A stretch of DNA of 64,000 nt from Mangrovicoccus algicola (GCF_014903745.1 NZ_JACVXA010000019.1:16447-80446); one strand, 5' to 3'. Positions 24,435-33,958 are shown, numbered from the stretch's first letter. Notes: generated by a model from the letters alone, not told the origin. Made by a program: numbers and translations.

Positions 24435-25322
24435 ATGGACAAAACCGAACACTTCCCCCTTTCGCTCATGCCGATGCGGTCGCTGTCGCTGCGGCTGTCC
24501 CGCTCGGCCATCAAGATGCGCCACAACGCCCTGTGGCGGATCGACAAGCTGAACCCCGTCCACGACCTGATCATGCCGCTGACCGGGCGGGGGCGCTACT
24601 GGATCGGCGGGCATGAATTCACGCTGGAACCCGGCGAGGCGATGCTGATCCCGGCCTATACCCGGTTCCGCGGGCGCCATGATTGCGGCGAAGAGGAATA
24701 TACCGGCGTGGCACAGCATTTCATGCTGGACCTCTTCGGGCGGGGCGATGTCATCACCCAGATGCGGCTGGCGCCCAAGGCGCGATTCGATGACTGGGAG
24801 GCGCTGATGCCGATGGTGCGGCATTACCGCGAATCGACCTCGCGGGCGAATACCACGCTCAGCCAGCACCACGCCTTCATGGTGCTGCTGCTGGCTCATC
24901 TGGAGGCCGCCTTCGAGGGCTGGCAGACCGACGACACCGCGCCTGAAAGCCAGGACCAGCTGTCGCTGCACATCATGTTCGTGGCCTCGCGGCTGTCCTC
25001 GGACCCGCTCGGGGCGGGGGTGGAGGACGCGCTGGCCTCGGTGCCCTACAATCCCGACTACTTCCGCCGCGCCTTCCGCGACCGGATGGGGATGACGCCC
25101 AAGAAGTTCCGCGAACTCAAGCGGATGGAATTCGCGGCCAACCGGCTGGGCATGGGGCTGTCGGTGAAGGAGACGGCGCTGGAGCTGGGCTTCGCCGACC
25201 CTTATTTCTTCAGCCGGATGTTCAAGCAATATATCGGCGACAGCCCCTCGCGCTACCGGCTCAGCAAAAGCGCCCTGCCCCCCGCGGGCTCCGATGCCTC
25301 CGGGGAGCCGGTCGCGCGCTGA
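24435..25322 (+). CDS. AraC-family regulator, probably of the pectin operon
   Basis: 295 residues. N-terminal cupin-type ligand domain (residues about 40-90: GRGRYWIGGHEFTLEPGEAMLIPAYTRF), then a linker and the two helix-turn-helix motifs (PYNPDYFRRAFRDRMGMTPKKFRELKRM; ETALELGFADPYFFSRMFKQYIGDSPSRYR). It is divergent from the GH4-tog-GH28 operon, with a palindrome between, so regulation of pectin-oligomer uptake is likely. The effector is unknown. The gene ends 11 bases from the convergent altronate dehydratase. Confidence 0.87.
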   Translation: MDKTEHFPLSLMPMRSLSLRLSRSAIKMRHNALWRIDKLNPVHDLIMPLTGRGRYWIGGHEFTLEPGEAMLIPAYTRFRGRHDCGEEEYTGVAQHFMLDLFGRGDVITQMRLAPKARFDDWEALMPMVRHYRESTSRANTTLSQHHAFMVLLLAHLEAAFEGWQTDDTAPESQDQLSLHIMFVASRLSSDPLGAGVEDALASVPYNPDYFRRAFRDRMGMTPKKFRELKRMEFAANRLGMGLSVKETALELGFADPYFFSRMFKQYIGDSPSRYRLSKSALPPAGSDASGEPVAR

Positions 25323-25333
25323 GCCGGGGACGG

Positions 25334-26857
25334 CTACATCACCGCGCCGATCTGCCAGGGCAGGAACTCGCTGTCGCCAAGGCCCAGCAATTCGCTCTTG
25401 CTGCGCTCGCCCGAGGCGGTGGCGATCACCTTTTCCAGGATCTCCCGGCCCTTGTCCTGCAGGCTGACGCCGCCGCTGACGATGTCGCCCGCATTCAGAT
25501 CCATGTCGTCGGGCATCGCGGCGTAAAGCGCGTCATTCGTCGCCATCTTGATCGTCGGCGCGGGTTTCGAGCCGAAAGCCGAACCGCGCCCGGTGGTGAA
25601 GACCAGCACCTGCGCCCCGCCGGCGATCTGTCCGGTGGCCGAAACCGGATCATAGCCCGGCGTGTCCATGAACACGAGGCCGGGGGTGCGGATCTGCTGG
25701 CCATAGGCCAGCACGTCGCGAAGGGGGGTCGATCCCGCCTTCGCGACGGCCCCCAGGGATTTCTCCAGGATCGTGGTCAGCCCGCCCGCCTTGTTGCCGG
25801 GGCTGGGATTGTTGTCCATCGAGCCGCCATTCATCGCGGTATAGCCTTCCCACCACCGGATGCGTTCCAACAGTTTTTCCGCGATTTCAGGCGTTTCCGC
25901 GCGGCGCAGCAGCAGCTCCTCGGCGCCGAAGATCTCGGGCGTCTCCGACAGGACCACCGTGCCGCCCAGCCCGACCAGCAGATCGCAGGCGATCCCCAGG
26001 GCCGGATTGGCCGATATCCCGGAATATCCATCCGATCCGCCGCATTGCAGCGCGAGCGTCAGGGCCGAGACCGGGCAATCCTCGCGCTCCGCCCGGTTCA
26101 CCTCGGGCAGCATCTCGCGGATCTTGCCGGCGATCAGCTCGACCGTCGCGCGGGTGCCGCCGTTTTCCTGGATGGTCAGCCCGTGGAACCGCTCTTCGCC
26201 GGTGGCGTCGAACATCTGCTTCATCCGGGCGATCTGCATCACCTCGCAGCCCAGGCCCACGAAGATCGCCGCGCCGACATTGGGATGGGTGGCATGGCCC
26301 CACAGCACGCGCTGCAGGTTCTCCCAGCCGGGGCCCTCGTTGTTCATGCCGCAGCCGGTGCCATGGGCGAAGGCCACGACCCCGTCGACATTGGGATACT
26401 GCGTCAGCTCGCCCGAGCGCATCACCGCATCCGCGGCCTGGCGGATCACCGTGGCCGAGCAGTTCACGGTGGCGACCAGCGCGATCATGTTGCGCGTGCC
26501 GATCCGCCCGTCGGCGCGGCGATAGCCGCGGAAGCTGCGCGGCGCCATCTGCGGGACCGCGCGGCGCGCCGCCTCCAGATCCGCGCCGATCGCGTAGTCG
26601 CGGCCATGCGCGCCGATCTCGCAATTGTGGCTGTGGACATGGCCGCCTTCGGGAATGTCCATCGTGGCATAGCCGATGATCTGCCCGAACTTGCGGATCG
26701 CCGCGCCTTTCGCGATGGCATGGCGCGCCAGCTTGTGCCCGGGCGAGACCGGCGCCTCGAGGGGCATGCCGCGGCCCAGCGGCGTCTCGCCGGCCTTGGC
26801 GCGGGTGGTGACGATGGCGACGTCGTCGCGGTCGTCCAGCAGGATCGGGTCGGACAT
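25334..26857 (-). CDS. uxaA: altronate dehydratase
   Basis: Iron-dependent lyase that converts D-altronate to 2-keto-3-deoxygluconate, 507 residues, cytoplasmic. It has an N-terminal SAF domain (residues 1-95, ending in GHVHSHNCEIGAH) and a C-terminal UxaA domain with HGTGCGMNN, GLGCEVMQ, LQCGGSDGYSG and GGSMDNNPSPGNKAGGL. The start at 26857 has GGAG 8 bases upstream; a longer open frame to 26938 is unsupported. D-galactarate dehydratase (GarD) is the closest alternative, but the uronate operon favours altronate. It is the last gene of the operon that begins with uxaC. Confidence 0.88.
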   Translation of the reverse strand: MSDPILLDDRDDVAIVTTRAKAGETPLGRGMPLEAPVSPGHKLARHAIAKGAAIRKFGQIIGYATMDIPEGGHVHSHNCEIGAHGRDYAIGADLEAARRAVPQMAPRSFRGYRRADGRIGTRNMIALVATVNCSATVIRQAADAVMRSGELTQYPNVDGVVAFAHGTGCGMNNEGPGWENLQRVLWGHATHPNVGAAIFVGLGCEVMQIARMKQMFDATGEERFHGLTIQENGGTRATVELIAGKIREMLPEVNRAEREDCPVSALTLALQCGGSDGYSGISANPALGIACDLLVGLGGTVVLSETPEIFGAEELLLRRAETPEIAEKLLERIRWWEGYTAMNGGSMDNNPSPGNKAGGLTTILEKSLGAVAKAGSTPLRDVLAYGQQIRTPGLVFMDTPGYDPVSATGQIAGGAQVLVFTTGRGSAFGSKPAPTIKMATNDALYAAMPDDMDLNAGDIVSGGVSLQDKGREILEKVIATASGERSKSELLGLGDSEFLPWQIGAVM

Positions 26858-26875
26858 GGGTGTTTCTCCGGTTGG

Positions 26876-26905
26876 GGCGGGGCGCACGCCTCCGCGCGCC
26901 CCGCC
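26876..26905 (-). terminator. GC hairpin between kduD and uxaA
   Basis: Perfect 10-bp repeat GGCGGGGCGC / GCGCCCCGCC with a 10-base loop in the 58-base gap. No T-run. Likely an intra-operon attenuator or stabiliser. Confidence 0.45.
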
Positions 26906-26915
26906 GGAAGGACGA

Positions 26916-27659
26916 TCAGCGGGCCAGCCAGCCGCCATCCACGTTCAGCACCGCGCCGGTGACGTATTTCGCCGCCGGCGAGGCCAGGAAGCACACGGCC
27001 CCCGCGATATCCTCGGGCTCGCCCCAGCGCCCGGCCGGGATGCGTTCCAGGATCTGGCGCGACCGGTCCTCGTCGGCGCGCAGCGCCTCGGTATTGTTGG
27101 TCGCGATATAGCCCGGCGCCACCGCGTTGACGGTGATGCCCTGCGGCGCCCATTCATTGGCGAAGATCTTGGTCAGGCCCGCCACGCCGTGTTTCGACGC
27201 GGTATAGCCCGGCACCCGGATCCCGCCCTGGAAGGACAGCAGCGACGCGATATTCACGATCCGCCCGCCCTCGCCGCGCGCGATCGCCTGCTTGCCGAAG
27301 GCCTGGCACAGCAGGAACACCGCCTTGAGGTTGACATTCATCACCTCGTCCCAGTCCAGCTCGGAATGCTGGACCGAGTCCTCGCGGCGGATGATGCCCG
27401 CGTTGTTCACCAGGATATCCAGCGGCCCGCAGGACTCCAGCGCGGCCACGCCGGCATGGGGATCCGACAGGTCGACCAGCAGCGTCTCGGCCGAGCCGCC
27501 CGCCGCCTTGATCGTCTCCACCGTCTCGTCGCAGGCCCGGCGGCCTGCGGCGATGACATGGGCCCCGCGTTCCGCGAGACCCACGGCGATGGCCTGCCCG
27601 ATCCCGGTATTCGCGCCCGTCACCAGGGCGCGTTTCCCGTCGATGCGGAATGCATCCAT
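26916..27659 (-). CDS. kduD: 2-dehydro-3-deoxy-D-gluconate 5-dehydrogenase
   Basis: Short-chain dehydrogenase of 247 residues that reduces 3-deoxy-D-glycero-2,5-hexodiulosonate to 2-keto-3-deoxygluconate with NAD(P)H. Motifs: TGANTGIG cofactor loop, NNAGI, the catalytic serine in NIASLLSFQGG, YTASK catalytic pair, and the C-terminal VLNVDGGWLAR end. The N-terminus (FRIDGKRALVTGANTGIGQAIAVGL) and the RREDSVQHSELDWDEVMNVNLK block are typical of KduD. Its ATG shares a base with the kduI stop (TGATG), which supports the assignment over other SDR enzymes. Confidence 0.92.
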   Translation of the reverse strand: MDAFRIDGKRALVTGANTGIGQAIAVGLAERGAHVIAAGRRACDETVETIKAAGGSAETLLVDLSDPHAGVAALESCGPLDILVNNAGIIRREDSVQHSELDWDEVMNVNLKAVFLLCQAFGKQAIARGEGGRIVNIASLLSFQGGIRVPGYTASKHGVAGLTKIFANEWAPQGITVNAVAPGYIATNNTEALRADEDRSRQILERIPAGRWGEPEDIAGAVCFLASPAAKYVTGAVLNVDGGWLAR

Positions 27660-28486
27660 CAGCGCAGATCCTCCATGGCGACGAAGTCCATGTCGGTGAA
27701 GTCGGTATTGTCGCCCGCCATCGCCCAGCAGAAGGTGTAGGCGCCGGTGCCGGCACCCGAATGGATCGACCAGGGCGGGGAGATCACGGCCTCTTCGTTC
27801 GACATCACGATATGGCGGGTCTCGTTCGGCTCGCCCATGAAGTGGAAGACGCGCGACCCTTCGTCGAGGTCGAAATACAGGTAGGCTTCCATGCGGCGGT
27901 CATGCAGGTGCGCGGGCATGGTGTTCCACAGGCTGCCCGGCAGGAACTGGGTATAGCCCATGGTCAGCTGGCAGGTTTCCTGGACGTCGGGATGCAGGAA
28001 CTGGATGATGACGCGCTCGTTCGCGGTCTCCTTGGAGCCCAGTTCCACGCGCTTGGCATCGGCGGGCTTGATCAGCCGGGTCGCGATCGCGCGATGCGCC
28101 GGGGTGCAGACCAGGTAGAACCGCGCCGCGCCCGAGAACTCGACCGGGCCCGAGCCCATGCCGATGTAAAGGACGTCGCCCTTCTCCATCTCGTAGCTCT
28201 TGCCGCCGACAGTGACCGTGCCGGCTTCCGGGCCGATGTTCAGAACGCCCATCTCGCGGCGCTCCAGCACGGTCTTGGTGCCGGTATTCTGGACCTCGTC
28301 CACGGTCAGGCTGCCGCCATCGGGGGTGACCGAGCCCAGGATCATGCGGTCGTAATGCGAATAGGTCAGCTTGACCTCGCCCGGCACGAACAGGCCGTCG
28401 ACGTGGAATTCGTTGCGCAGCCCGTCCGTGTCGAGCGTCTTGGTGGTGCGCGGGTCGATCGCGTGGCGGATGTCGACTTGGGTCAT
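27659..28486 (-). CDS. kduI: 5-dehydro-4-deoxy-D-glucuronate isomerase
   Basis: Zinc-dependent cupin enzyme, 275 residues, that isomerises 4-deoxy-5-ketouronate (DKI) to DKII, one step before KduD. Motifs include RNEFHVDGLFVPGEV, the MPAHLHDRRMEAYLYFDL stretch with metal ligands, and SPPWSIHSGAGTGAYTFCWAM. A strong AGGAGG precedes the ATG at 28486. It lies between kdgF and kduD in pathway order and is coupled to both. Confidence 0.94.
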   Translation of the reverse strand: MTQVDIRHAIDPRTTKTLDTDGLRNEFHVDGLFVPGEVKLTYSHYDRMILGSVTPDGGSLTVDEVQNTGTKTVLERREMGVLNIGPEAGTVTVGGKSYEMEKGDVLYIGMGSGPVEFSGAARFYLVCTPAHRAIATRLIKPADAKRVELGSKETANERVIIQFLHPDVQETCQLTMGYTQFLPGSLWNTMPAHLHDRRMEAYLYFDLDEGSRVFHFMGEPNETRHIVMSNEEAVISPPWSIHSGAGTGAYTFCWAMAGDNTDFTDMDFVAMEDLR

Positions 28487-28499
28487 GGGGGTCTCCTCC

Positions 28500-28808
28500 T
28501 TACAGGAAATCGTCACGTCGGGGGGTGAAGCAGTCGATCAGCTCGCCGTCTTCGAGACAGACGCAGCCATGCGTCGCCCCCGACGGGATCACGAAACTGT
28601 CGCCCGGCCCGATTTCGGTGGTCGTCTCGCCGATGGTGAAAGCGAAACGGCCGGTCTTCACATAGGTCGACTGCACATGCGGATGATTGTGCAGCGCGCC
28701 TTCCGCATCCTTGGAGAAACGGAAGGACACCACCATCAGTTCCGGCGAATCCGCCAGAACCTGTCTGGTAACTCCGCCGAGATCTACGGCGGGAAAGGCT
28801 TTAGTCAT
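28500..28808 (-). CDS. kdgF: cupin protein, unsaturated uronate cyclase-type
   Basis: Small single-domain cupin, 102 residues from the ATG at 28808 (GGAG 7 bases upstream). Metal-site pattern HNHPHVQSTYV with a later ATHGC. KdgF proteins convert 4,5-unsaturated galacturonate to the linear 5-keto-4-deoxyuronate, a reaction that also occurs slowly without enzyme. Position directly before kduI and kduD makes this role likely. The start at 28808 is preferred over a longer frame to 28883 that overlaps the TRAP gene. Confidence 0.85.
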   Translation of the reverse strand: MTKAFPAVDLGGVTRQVLADSPELMVVSFRFSKDAEGALHNHPHVQSTYVKTGRFAFTIGETTTEIGPGDSFVIPSGATHGCVCLEDGELIDCFTPRRDDFL

Positions 28809-28839
28809 AGGATATCTCCATTGATCTGTATGACACCCC

Positions 28840-30120
28840 TTACCTGAAAACCGCCGGAAGCCAAAGCGACAGTGCCGGGACATATGTGACCAGCAGCAGC
28901 GTGCCGAAGGCGGCGAAGTAGAAGGGCCAGATCGTGCGCATCGCCTGGCCGATGCCGATATTGCCGACCGCGCAGCCGACGAACAGCACCGATCCCACCG
29001 GCGGCGTGCACAGCCCGATGCCGAGGTTGAGGATCAGGATGATGCCGAACTGCACCGGGTCCACCCCGAAGGCCTGCGCCACGGGCAGGAAGATCGGCGT
29101 GGTGATAACGATCAGCGGGCTCATGTCCATGAACGTGCCCAGCACCAGCAGGCTGACGTTGATCAAGAGCAGGATGACGATCGGGTTGTCCGAGAAGTTC
29201 TGCAGGAACTCCACCATCGAGGCGGGCACCTTGAGGAAGGCCAGCAGCCAGCCGAAGGCCGCCGCCATGCCGATCACCAGAAGCACCATCGCGGTGGTCC
29301 GCACCGCCGCCAGCGTCGCCTCGACGAAATCGCGCCATTTCAGCGACCGGTAGGCCACCAGCGTCACCAGCAGCGCATAGACCACCGCGATGCAGGAGCT
29401 TTCCGAGGCGGTGAAGATGCCCGAGCGCACGCCGCCGAAGATGATCGCCACCAGGATCAGCCCCGGCACCGCCGAGACGAACAGCGCGCCCAGCATCCGC
29501 ATCCCCGGGAAGGCTTCGGTCGGATAGCCGCGGCTGCGCGCCACGAACCAGGCCGCGACCATCAGGCTCAGCGCCAGCAGGATGCCCGGCACGATGCCCG
29601 CGGTGAACAGGTCGGCGATGGACAGCCGGCCGCCCGCGGAGATCGAGTAGATGATCAGGTTGTGCGACGGCGGCAGCATCAGCGCGATGATCGAGGAGGT
29701 CACCGTCACGTTCACCGCATAGTCGGTGTCGTAGCCGCGCTTCTCCATCTGCGGGATCATCAGCCCGCCGATCGCCGAGGCATCCGCCGCGGCCGATCCC
29801 GAGATGCCCCCGAAGAGGCAGGAGGCCAGGATGTTGACCTGTCCCAGCCCGCCCTTGAGATGGCCGACCATGGCGCCCGCCAGGGCGACCAGGCGCCGGG
29901 CGATGTCGCCGCGCACCATCAGCTCGCCGGCATAGATGAAGAACGGGATCGCCATCAGCGCGAAGACCGAGACGCCGGAATTCAGCCGCTGGAACACGAC
30001 CACCGGCGGCAGGCCCATATAGAGCACGGTGAAGAAGCTGGAGACGCCCAGGCAGAAGGCCACGGGCGTGCCGATCAGCAGCAGGAAGGCGAAGCTTCCG
30101 AAGAGGATCCAGAGTTCCAT
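28840..30120 (-). CDS. TRAP transporter large permease, uronate type (DctM family)
   Basis: Inner-membrane permease with about 12 helices, 426 residues. DctM motifs: AIPFFIYAGELM, LFGGISGSAAADASAIGGLMIPQM, LMLPPSHNLIIYS and a C-terminal GLCTPPVGSVLF. It is third of three TRAP genes following uxaC, each separated by short gaps. Galacturonate or glucuronate uptake is inferred from the operon; related clusters import both. Confidence 0.9.
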   Translation of the reverse strand: MELWILFGSFAFLLLIGTPVAFCLGVSSFFTVLYMGLPPVVVFQRLNSGVSVFALMAIPFFIYAGELMVRGDIARRLVALAGAMVGHLKGGLGQVNILASCLFGGISGSAAADASAIGGLMIPQMEKRGYDTDYAVNVTVTSSIIALMLPPSHNLIIYSISAGGRLSIADLFTAGIVPGILLALSLMVAAWFVARSRGYPTEAFPGMRMLGALFVSAVPGLILVAIIFGGVRSGIFTASESSCIAVVYALLVTLVAYRSLKWRDFVEATLAAVRTTAMVLLVIGMAAAFGWLLAFLKVPASMVEFLQNFSDNPIVILLLINVSLLVLGTFMDMSPLIVITTPIFLPVAQAFGVDPVQFGIILILNLGIGLCTPPVGSVLFVGCAVGNIGIGQAMRTIWPFYFAAFGTLLLVTYVPALSLWLPAVFR

Positions 30121-30127
30121 ATGCGTC

Positions 30128-30634
30128 CTAGTGCTCCGCGGCGTCGCCGAAACGCGACGTGGGCAGGCCCGCCGCGCGCCGCGCGAGACGTTCCAGAGAG
30201 AAGAGGACGATCAGCGCGCCCCCGAAGATGATCGGCATGAAGTTCCATGCGCCCGAGATGCCCAGCGACGGCAGCTTGACCGAGGCCGTCTTGGCGGCAA
30301 GCTGCCAGCCATAGACCACCATGCCCGCGCCGAAGGCGGTCACGACCAGGTCCGAGACCGAGTAGAGCACCAGCTTGACCTTGTCGGGCAGCAGGTACAG
30401 CAGAACCTCGAAACTCAGGTGGTATCCCTCGCGGATGCCGACCGCCGCGCCCAGCAGGATGAACCAGCCCATGACGATGATCGATCCCGGCTCCGTCCAG
30501 ATCAGGCTGTTGTTCAGCACATAGCGGAAGAACACCTGGGCGGCGATCATCGCGGTCATCACCACCAGCCCGATGCCCGAGATCCACAACCCGATCCGGG
30601 CGACGATCCCGGTAAATCTTGCTACTCTTTCCAT
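30128..30634 (-). CDS. TRAP transporter small permease, uronate type (DctQ family)
   Basis: 168 residues, four helices, with AAQVFFRYVLNNSLIWTEPGSIIVMGWFILLGAAVGIREGYHLSFEVLL, which is the DctQ core. Start at 30634 (MERVARFTGIVARIG), preceded by a G-rich stretch; an upstream frame to 30742 overlaps the hairpin and binding-protein gene. It lies between the DctP and DctM genes. Confidence 0.88.
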   Translation of the reverse strand: MERVARFTGIVARIGLWISGIGLVVMTAMIAAQVFFRYVLNNSLIWTEPGSIIVMGWFILLGAAVGIREGYHLSFEVLLYLLPDKVKLVLYSVSDLVVTAFGAGMVVYGWQLAAKTASVKLPSLGISGAWNFMPIIFGGALIVLFSLERLARRAAGLPTSRFGDAAEH

Positions 30635-30655
30635 CCCCTGCCCCTTGAAGAAGGA

Positions 30656-30677
30656 GGACCGCCCGGCGGGGCGGTCC
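30656..30677 (-). terminator. GC hairpin after the uronate DctP gene
   Basis: Perfect 9-bp repeat GGACCGCCC / GGGCGGTCC with a GGCG loop, 9 bases past the binding-protein stop. Same placement as the hairpins after the other binding-protein genes in the window. Confidence 0.5.
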
Positions 30678-30686
30678 CTGATAGGC

Positions 30687-31661
30687 TCACTCGGTGGCCT
30701 GGATCCGTTCCACCAGGTCCTTGAGCGTGTCGGAGGTGACATGCTTCTCGTAGACCGGCTTCATCGCCTCGATGAAGGGCGTCTTGTCGATGTCGGTGAC
30801 GACCTCGGCCCCGGCCTCGATGACCTTCGCCTCGGATTCCTTCTCGCGCTCCGCCCAGAGTTCGCGCATCATCGGCACGCTGTCCTTGGCGGCCTGGCGC
30901 ACGATCTCCTGGTCCTCGGCGCTCAGCCCGTCCCAGGTGCTCTTGGACATCACCAGAACTTCCGGAACGATCAGGTGCTCGTCCAGCGTGTAGTACTTGG
31001 CGACCTCGAAATGGCCGGAGGATTCGTAGGAGGGCCAGTTGTTCTCGGCCCCGTCGATCACCCCGGTCTGGATCGAGGAATAGACCTCGCCATAGGGCAG
31101 CGGCGTCGCGTTGGCGCCGAGGGCGGAGACCATGTCGACGAAGATGTCGGACTGCATCACGCGGAACTTCATCCCCGCGAGATCCTCCATCGAGGTGATC
31201 GGCTTCTCGGAGTTGTAGAAGCTGCGCGAGCCGCCGTCATAGAAGGCCAGCCCGACCAGGTCGTGATCGGAGAAGGCCTCGAGGATCTCGTCGCCGATCG
31301 GCCCGTCCATCACCTTGTGCATGTGATCGACCGAGCGGAAGATGTAGGGCAGCGAGACGACCTGGGTCTCCTCGATGATGTTGTTGAACGGCCCCATGGA
31401 CACGCGCAGCATGTCGATCACGCCGAACTGGGTCTGCTCGATCGTGTCCTTTTCCTCGCCCAGCTGCGCGGAGGGGAACACCTCGATGCACAGACGGCCA
31501 TCGGTGCGCTCTTCCAGCAGCTTGCCCATCTCCTGAACAGCGATGACGGTCGGGTAACCGTCGGGATGGGTGTCGGACGAACGCAGCGTGGTCTCGCAGG
31601 CCGTGGCGGCCGTTGCGAGGGCGGAGCCGGCCAGGAGCGCGGCGGTCAGTGTCAGTTTCAT
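30687..31661 (-). CDS. TRAP transporter substrate-binding protein, uronate type (DctP family)
   Basis: Periplasmic receptor, 324 residues, with a signal peptide ([21 protein letters not shown]) and mature start [18 protein letters not shown]. DctP core: [13 protein letters not shown], the [21 protein letters not shown] segment with the carboxylate-binding arginine, and [12 protein letters not shown]. The glucuronate/galacturonate receptors of this family share the context with uxaC. The lone cysteine at the mature N-terminus is unusual; a lipoprotein is possible but the lipobox is poor. Confidence 0.88.
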   Translation of the reverse strand: MKLTLTAALLAGSALATAATACETTLRSSDTHPDGYPTVIAVQEMGKLLEERTDGRLCIEVFPSAQLGEEKDTIEQTQFGVIDMLRVSMGPFNNIIEETQVVSLPYIFRSVDHMHKVMDGPIGDEILEAFSDHDLVGLAFYDGGSRSFYNSEKPITSMEDLAGMKFRVMQSDIFVDMVSALGANATPLPYGEVYSSIQTGVIDGAENNWPSYESSGHFEVAKYYTLDEHLIVPEVLVMSKSTWDGLSAEDQEIVRQAAKDSVPMMRELWAEREKESEAKVIEAGAEVVTDIDKTPFIEAMKPVYEKHVTSDTLKDLVERIQATE

Positions 31662-31699
31662 GGTCTTCCTCCCCTGATGAAACTGCGTGGGTGCGGCTG

Positions 31700-31730
31700 C
31701 CGGGCGGGTCCGGTCTCCCTGCCCGCCCGG
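31700..31730 (-). terminator. GC hairpin between uxaC and the DctP gene
   Basis: Perfect 9-bp repeat CCGGGCGGG / CCCGCCCGG with a 13-base loop. No T-run. Probably partial attenuation or an RNA-processing stem within the uronate operon. Confidence 0.45.
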
Positions 31731-31740
31731 AGGCCGCGGA

Positions 31741-33153
31741 TCACTTCAGGCCATAGGCATCCCTGGCCAGATTGACGGTCAGATCCTGCGCGACCTCGAA
31801 GGCATCCGCCTCGCCCAGACGGCCGGTGGCCACCAGGCCAGCCAGGTAGGCGCAGTCGGAACGGCGGGCGACGTCGTGGCGCGCCGGGATCGAGCAGAAG
31901 GCGCGGGTGTCGTCGTTGAACCCGGCCGTGTTGTAGAAGCCCGCGGTTTCCGTGGTTGCCTCGCGGAACCGCTTGATCCCCTCGTAGCTGTCATGGAACC
32001 ACCAGGGCGGCCCGAGGCGCAGGCAGGGATAGACCCCGGCCAGCGGCGCCCATTCGCGGGCATAGACGCTCTCGTCCAGCGTGAAGAGCAGCACCCGCAG
32101 GTTCGGCTCCATCCCGACCGCGTTCAGCAGCGGCGAGAGGTTGCCCACGTAATCGGTGCGCCCGGGAATGTCGAAGCCCTTGTCGCGGCCATGGGTGGCA
32201 AAGACGCCCTTGTGATGGTTGCGGCGGCTGCCGGCATGGATCTGCAGCGTCAGCCCGTCATCGAGGCTCATCCGCGCCATCTCGGTCAGCATCTGGCCGC
32301 GGAACGCATCCGCCTCCTCGGGCGTGCAGGTCCCGGCCAGCGCCTTCTGGAACAGCGCCGCCGCCTCGTCGCGCGACAGATCCTCGGTCCGCGCCGTGGG
32401 ATGGCCGTGATCCGAGGCCGTGGCACCGCCGAACTCCTTGAAATAGGCCCGGCGCACGCGATGCGCGTTCAGATAGCCGTCCCAGCTGGCGGTATCCTCG
32501 CCGGTCAGCGCGCCCAGCTGTTCGACATTGCCGGCGAAGCCCTCGAATTCGGGATCGACCACGGCATCGGGGCGATAGGTGGTGACGACCTTGCCGCCCC
32601 AGCCCGAGGCGGTGATCTCCTTGTGCCACTTCAGGTCGTCCAGCGCGCCTTCGGTGGTGGCAAGAAGCTCGATGTTGAACCGCTCGTAAAGCGCGCGGGG
32701 GGTGAAGTCCGGCGTCGCCAGCTTGGCATCGATATGGTCGTAATACTCGTCCGCCGTCGCCGCCGAGAGCGGCTTGTCCAGGCCGAAGACGAACTGGAAG
32801 GAGTGGTTCAGCCACATCGCCGAGGGGGTGCCGCGGAACAGGTGGAAATTCTCGGCGAAGAGCCGCCAGATCTTGCGCGGATCGGCCTCGGTCTCGCCGC
32901 CATCGACGCGCGGCACGCCCAGGTCGGTCAGCTTCACGCCCTGGCTGACCAGCATGCGGAACACGTAATGGTCGGGGATCACGAACAGCTCGGCCGGGTT
33001 CGGGAACCGCGTGTTCTCGGCAAACCAGCGCGGATCGCAATGTCCGTGCGGCGAAACGATCGGCAGATCCGCGACGCTGTCATAGAGGCGGCGGCTCAGG
33101 GCGCGCAGGCCGGGCTCTGCCGGGAAGAGGCGGTCGGGATCGGTCAGGCTCAT
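31741..33153 (-). CDS. uxaC: glucuronate/galacturonate isomerase
   Basis: Isomerises galacturonate to tagaturonate and glucuronate to fructuronate, first step of the uronate pathway. 470 residues, the usual length. Motifs: [14 protein letters not shown] with metal-site histidine near the N-terminus, [24 protein letters not shown] and GPPWWFHDS. Start 33153 ([11 protein letters not shown]); the longer frame to 33294 crosses the promoter. It heads an eight-gene operon (uxaC, TRAP P-Q-M, kdgF, kduI, kduD, uxaA). Confidence 0.94.
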   Translation of the reverse strand: MSLTDPDRLFPAEPGLRALSRRLYDSVADLPIVSPHGHCDPRWFAENTRFPNPAELFVIPDHYVFRMLVSQGVKLTDLGVPRVDGGETEADPRKIWRLFAENFHLFRGTPSAMWLNHSFQFVFGLDKPLSAATADEYYDHIDAKLATPDFTPRALYERFNIELLATTEGALDDLKWHKEITASGWGGKVVTTYRPDAVVDPEFEGFAGNVEQLGALTGEDTASWDGYLNAHRVRRAYFKEFGGATASDHGHPTARTEDLSRDEAAALFQKALAGTCTPEEADAFRGQMLTEMARMSLDDGLTLQIHAGSRRNHHKGVFATHGRDKGFDIPGRTDYVGNLSPLLNAVGMEPNLRVLLFTLDESVYAREWAPLAGVYPCLRLGPPWWFHDSYEGIKRFREATTETAGFYNTAGFNDDTRAFCSIPARHDVARRSDCAYLAGLVATGRLGEADAFEVAQDLTVNLARDAYGLK

Positions 33154-33176
33154 GCTCTGTCTTTCTGAATCGGATC

Positions 33177-33200
33177 GACTAGCTAACTGATATGCTAGTC
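33177..33200. promoter_or_regulatory. candidate operator for the uronate GntR regulator
   Basis: Perfect 7-bp inverted repeat GACTAGC (33177-33183) and GCTAGTC (33194-33200) with a 10-base spacer. It covers the -10 of the uxaC promoter, as expected for a repressor site, and lies between uxaC and the divergent GntR gene. Confidence 0.6.
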
Positions 33201-33215
33201 TGATAGTTGTGTCAA
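33187..33215 (-). promoter_or_regulatory. promoter of the uxaC operon
   Basis: On the minus strand: TTGACA (33215-33210), 17-base spacer, TATCAG (33192-33187), 33 bases before the uxaC ATG. The -35 is a perfect consensus and the spacing is optimal. It is the clearest promoter in the window. Confidence 0.65.
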
Positions 33216-33262
33216 AGTGCGAATGATGTATGCTGGCCCTGACAGGACGCACCCGGACCGCC

Positions 33263-33958
33263 ATGCCAGATACGATCGCCTCACTCTCCGCCATCCAGAC
33301 CGCAACGGCAACCGACCAGGTCTTCGAGGCGCTGTATCACGCGCTGATCACCTTCGGCCTGCCGCCGGGCACCAAGGTGTCGGAAGCCGAGATCGCCAAG
33401 CAGCTGGGCGTGTCGCGCCAGCCCGTGCGCGATGCCTTCTTCCGCCTGTCGCAGCTGGGATTTCTGTCGATCCGCCCGCAGCGCGCGACGCTGATCACCA
33501 AGATATCGGAAATCGGGGTGCACCAGGCCGCCTATGTGCGCGCCGCGCTGGAGGCCGCCTGCATCCGCGACGCCGCCGCCTGCATCGGCGCCGAGGACCT
33601 GGCCGAATTGCGCACGCTGATCGCGCGGCAGAAACTGGCGATCGAGACCGGCCCGCGCAGCGTGTTCCACGAACTCGACGACCTTCTGCACCGCCGGATC
33701 TGCGAAATGTCGGGCCATGGCCATGCCTGGTCGCTGATCCAGGAACAGAAGGCCCATATCGACCGGGTGCGGTTCCTGTCCCTGTCCTTCGGACAGCAGA
33801 ACGCCTATGACCAGCATGTCGATATCGTGGAGGCGCTGGCGGCCGGTGACGCGGATGCCGCCGAAACCTGCCTGCGCGACCATCTGAGCCGCATCCGTTC
33901 GATCCTGCCGGTGGTAAGGCAGGAGAATCCCCAGTATTTCGAGGACCCCGAGACATGA
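33263..33958 (+). CDS. GntR-family (FCD) regulator of uronate catabolism
   Basis: DNA-binding repressor-type protein, 231 residues from 33263: winged helix (KVSEAEIAKQLGVSRQPVRDAFFRLSQLG) and FCD domain with FHELDDLLHRRI and HVDIVEAL as metal/ligand region. Like UxuR/ExuR it probably senses a uronate and controls the divergent uxaC operon through the palindrome at 33177-33200. The start is uncertain: ATG at 33230 is also possible, and neither has a strong ribosome site. The stop overlaps the kdgK start (ATGA), so both are coexpressed. Confidence 0.85.
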   Translation: MPDTIASLSAIQTATATDQVFEALYHALITFGLPPGTKVSEAEIAKQLGVSRQPVRDAFFRLSQLGFLSIRPQRATLITKISEIGVHQAAYVRAALEAACIRDAAACIGAEDLAELRTLIARQKLAIETGPRSVFHELDDLLHRRICEMSGHGHAWSLIQEQKAHIDRVRFLSLSFGQQNAYDQHVDIVEALAAGDADAAETCLRDHLSRIRSILPVVRQENPQYFEDPET

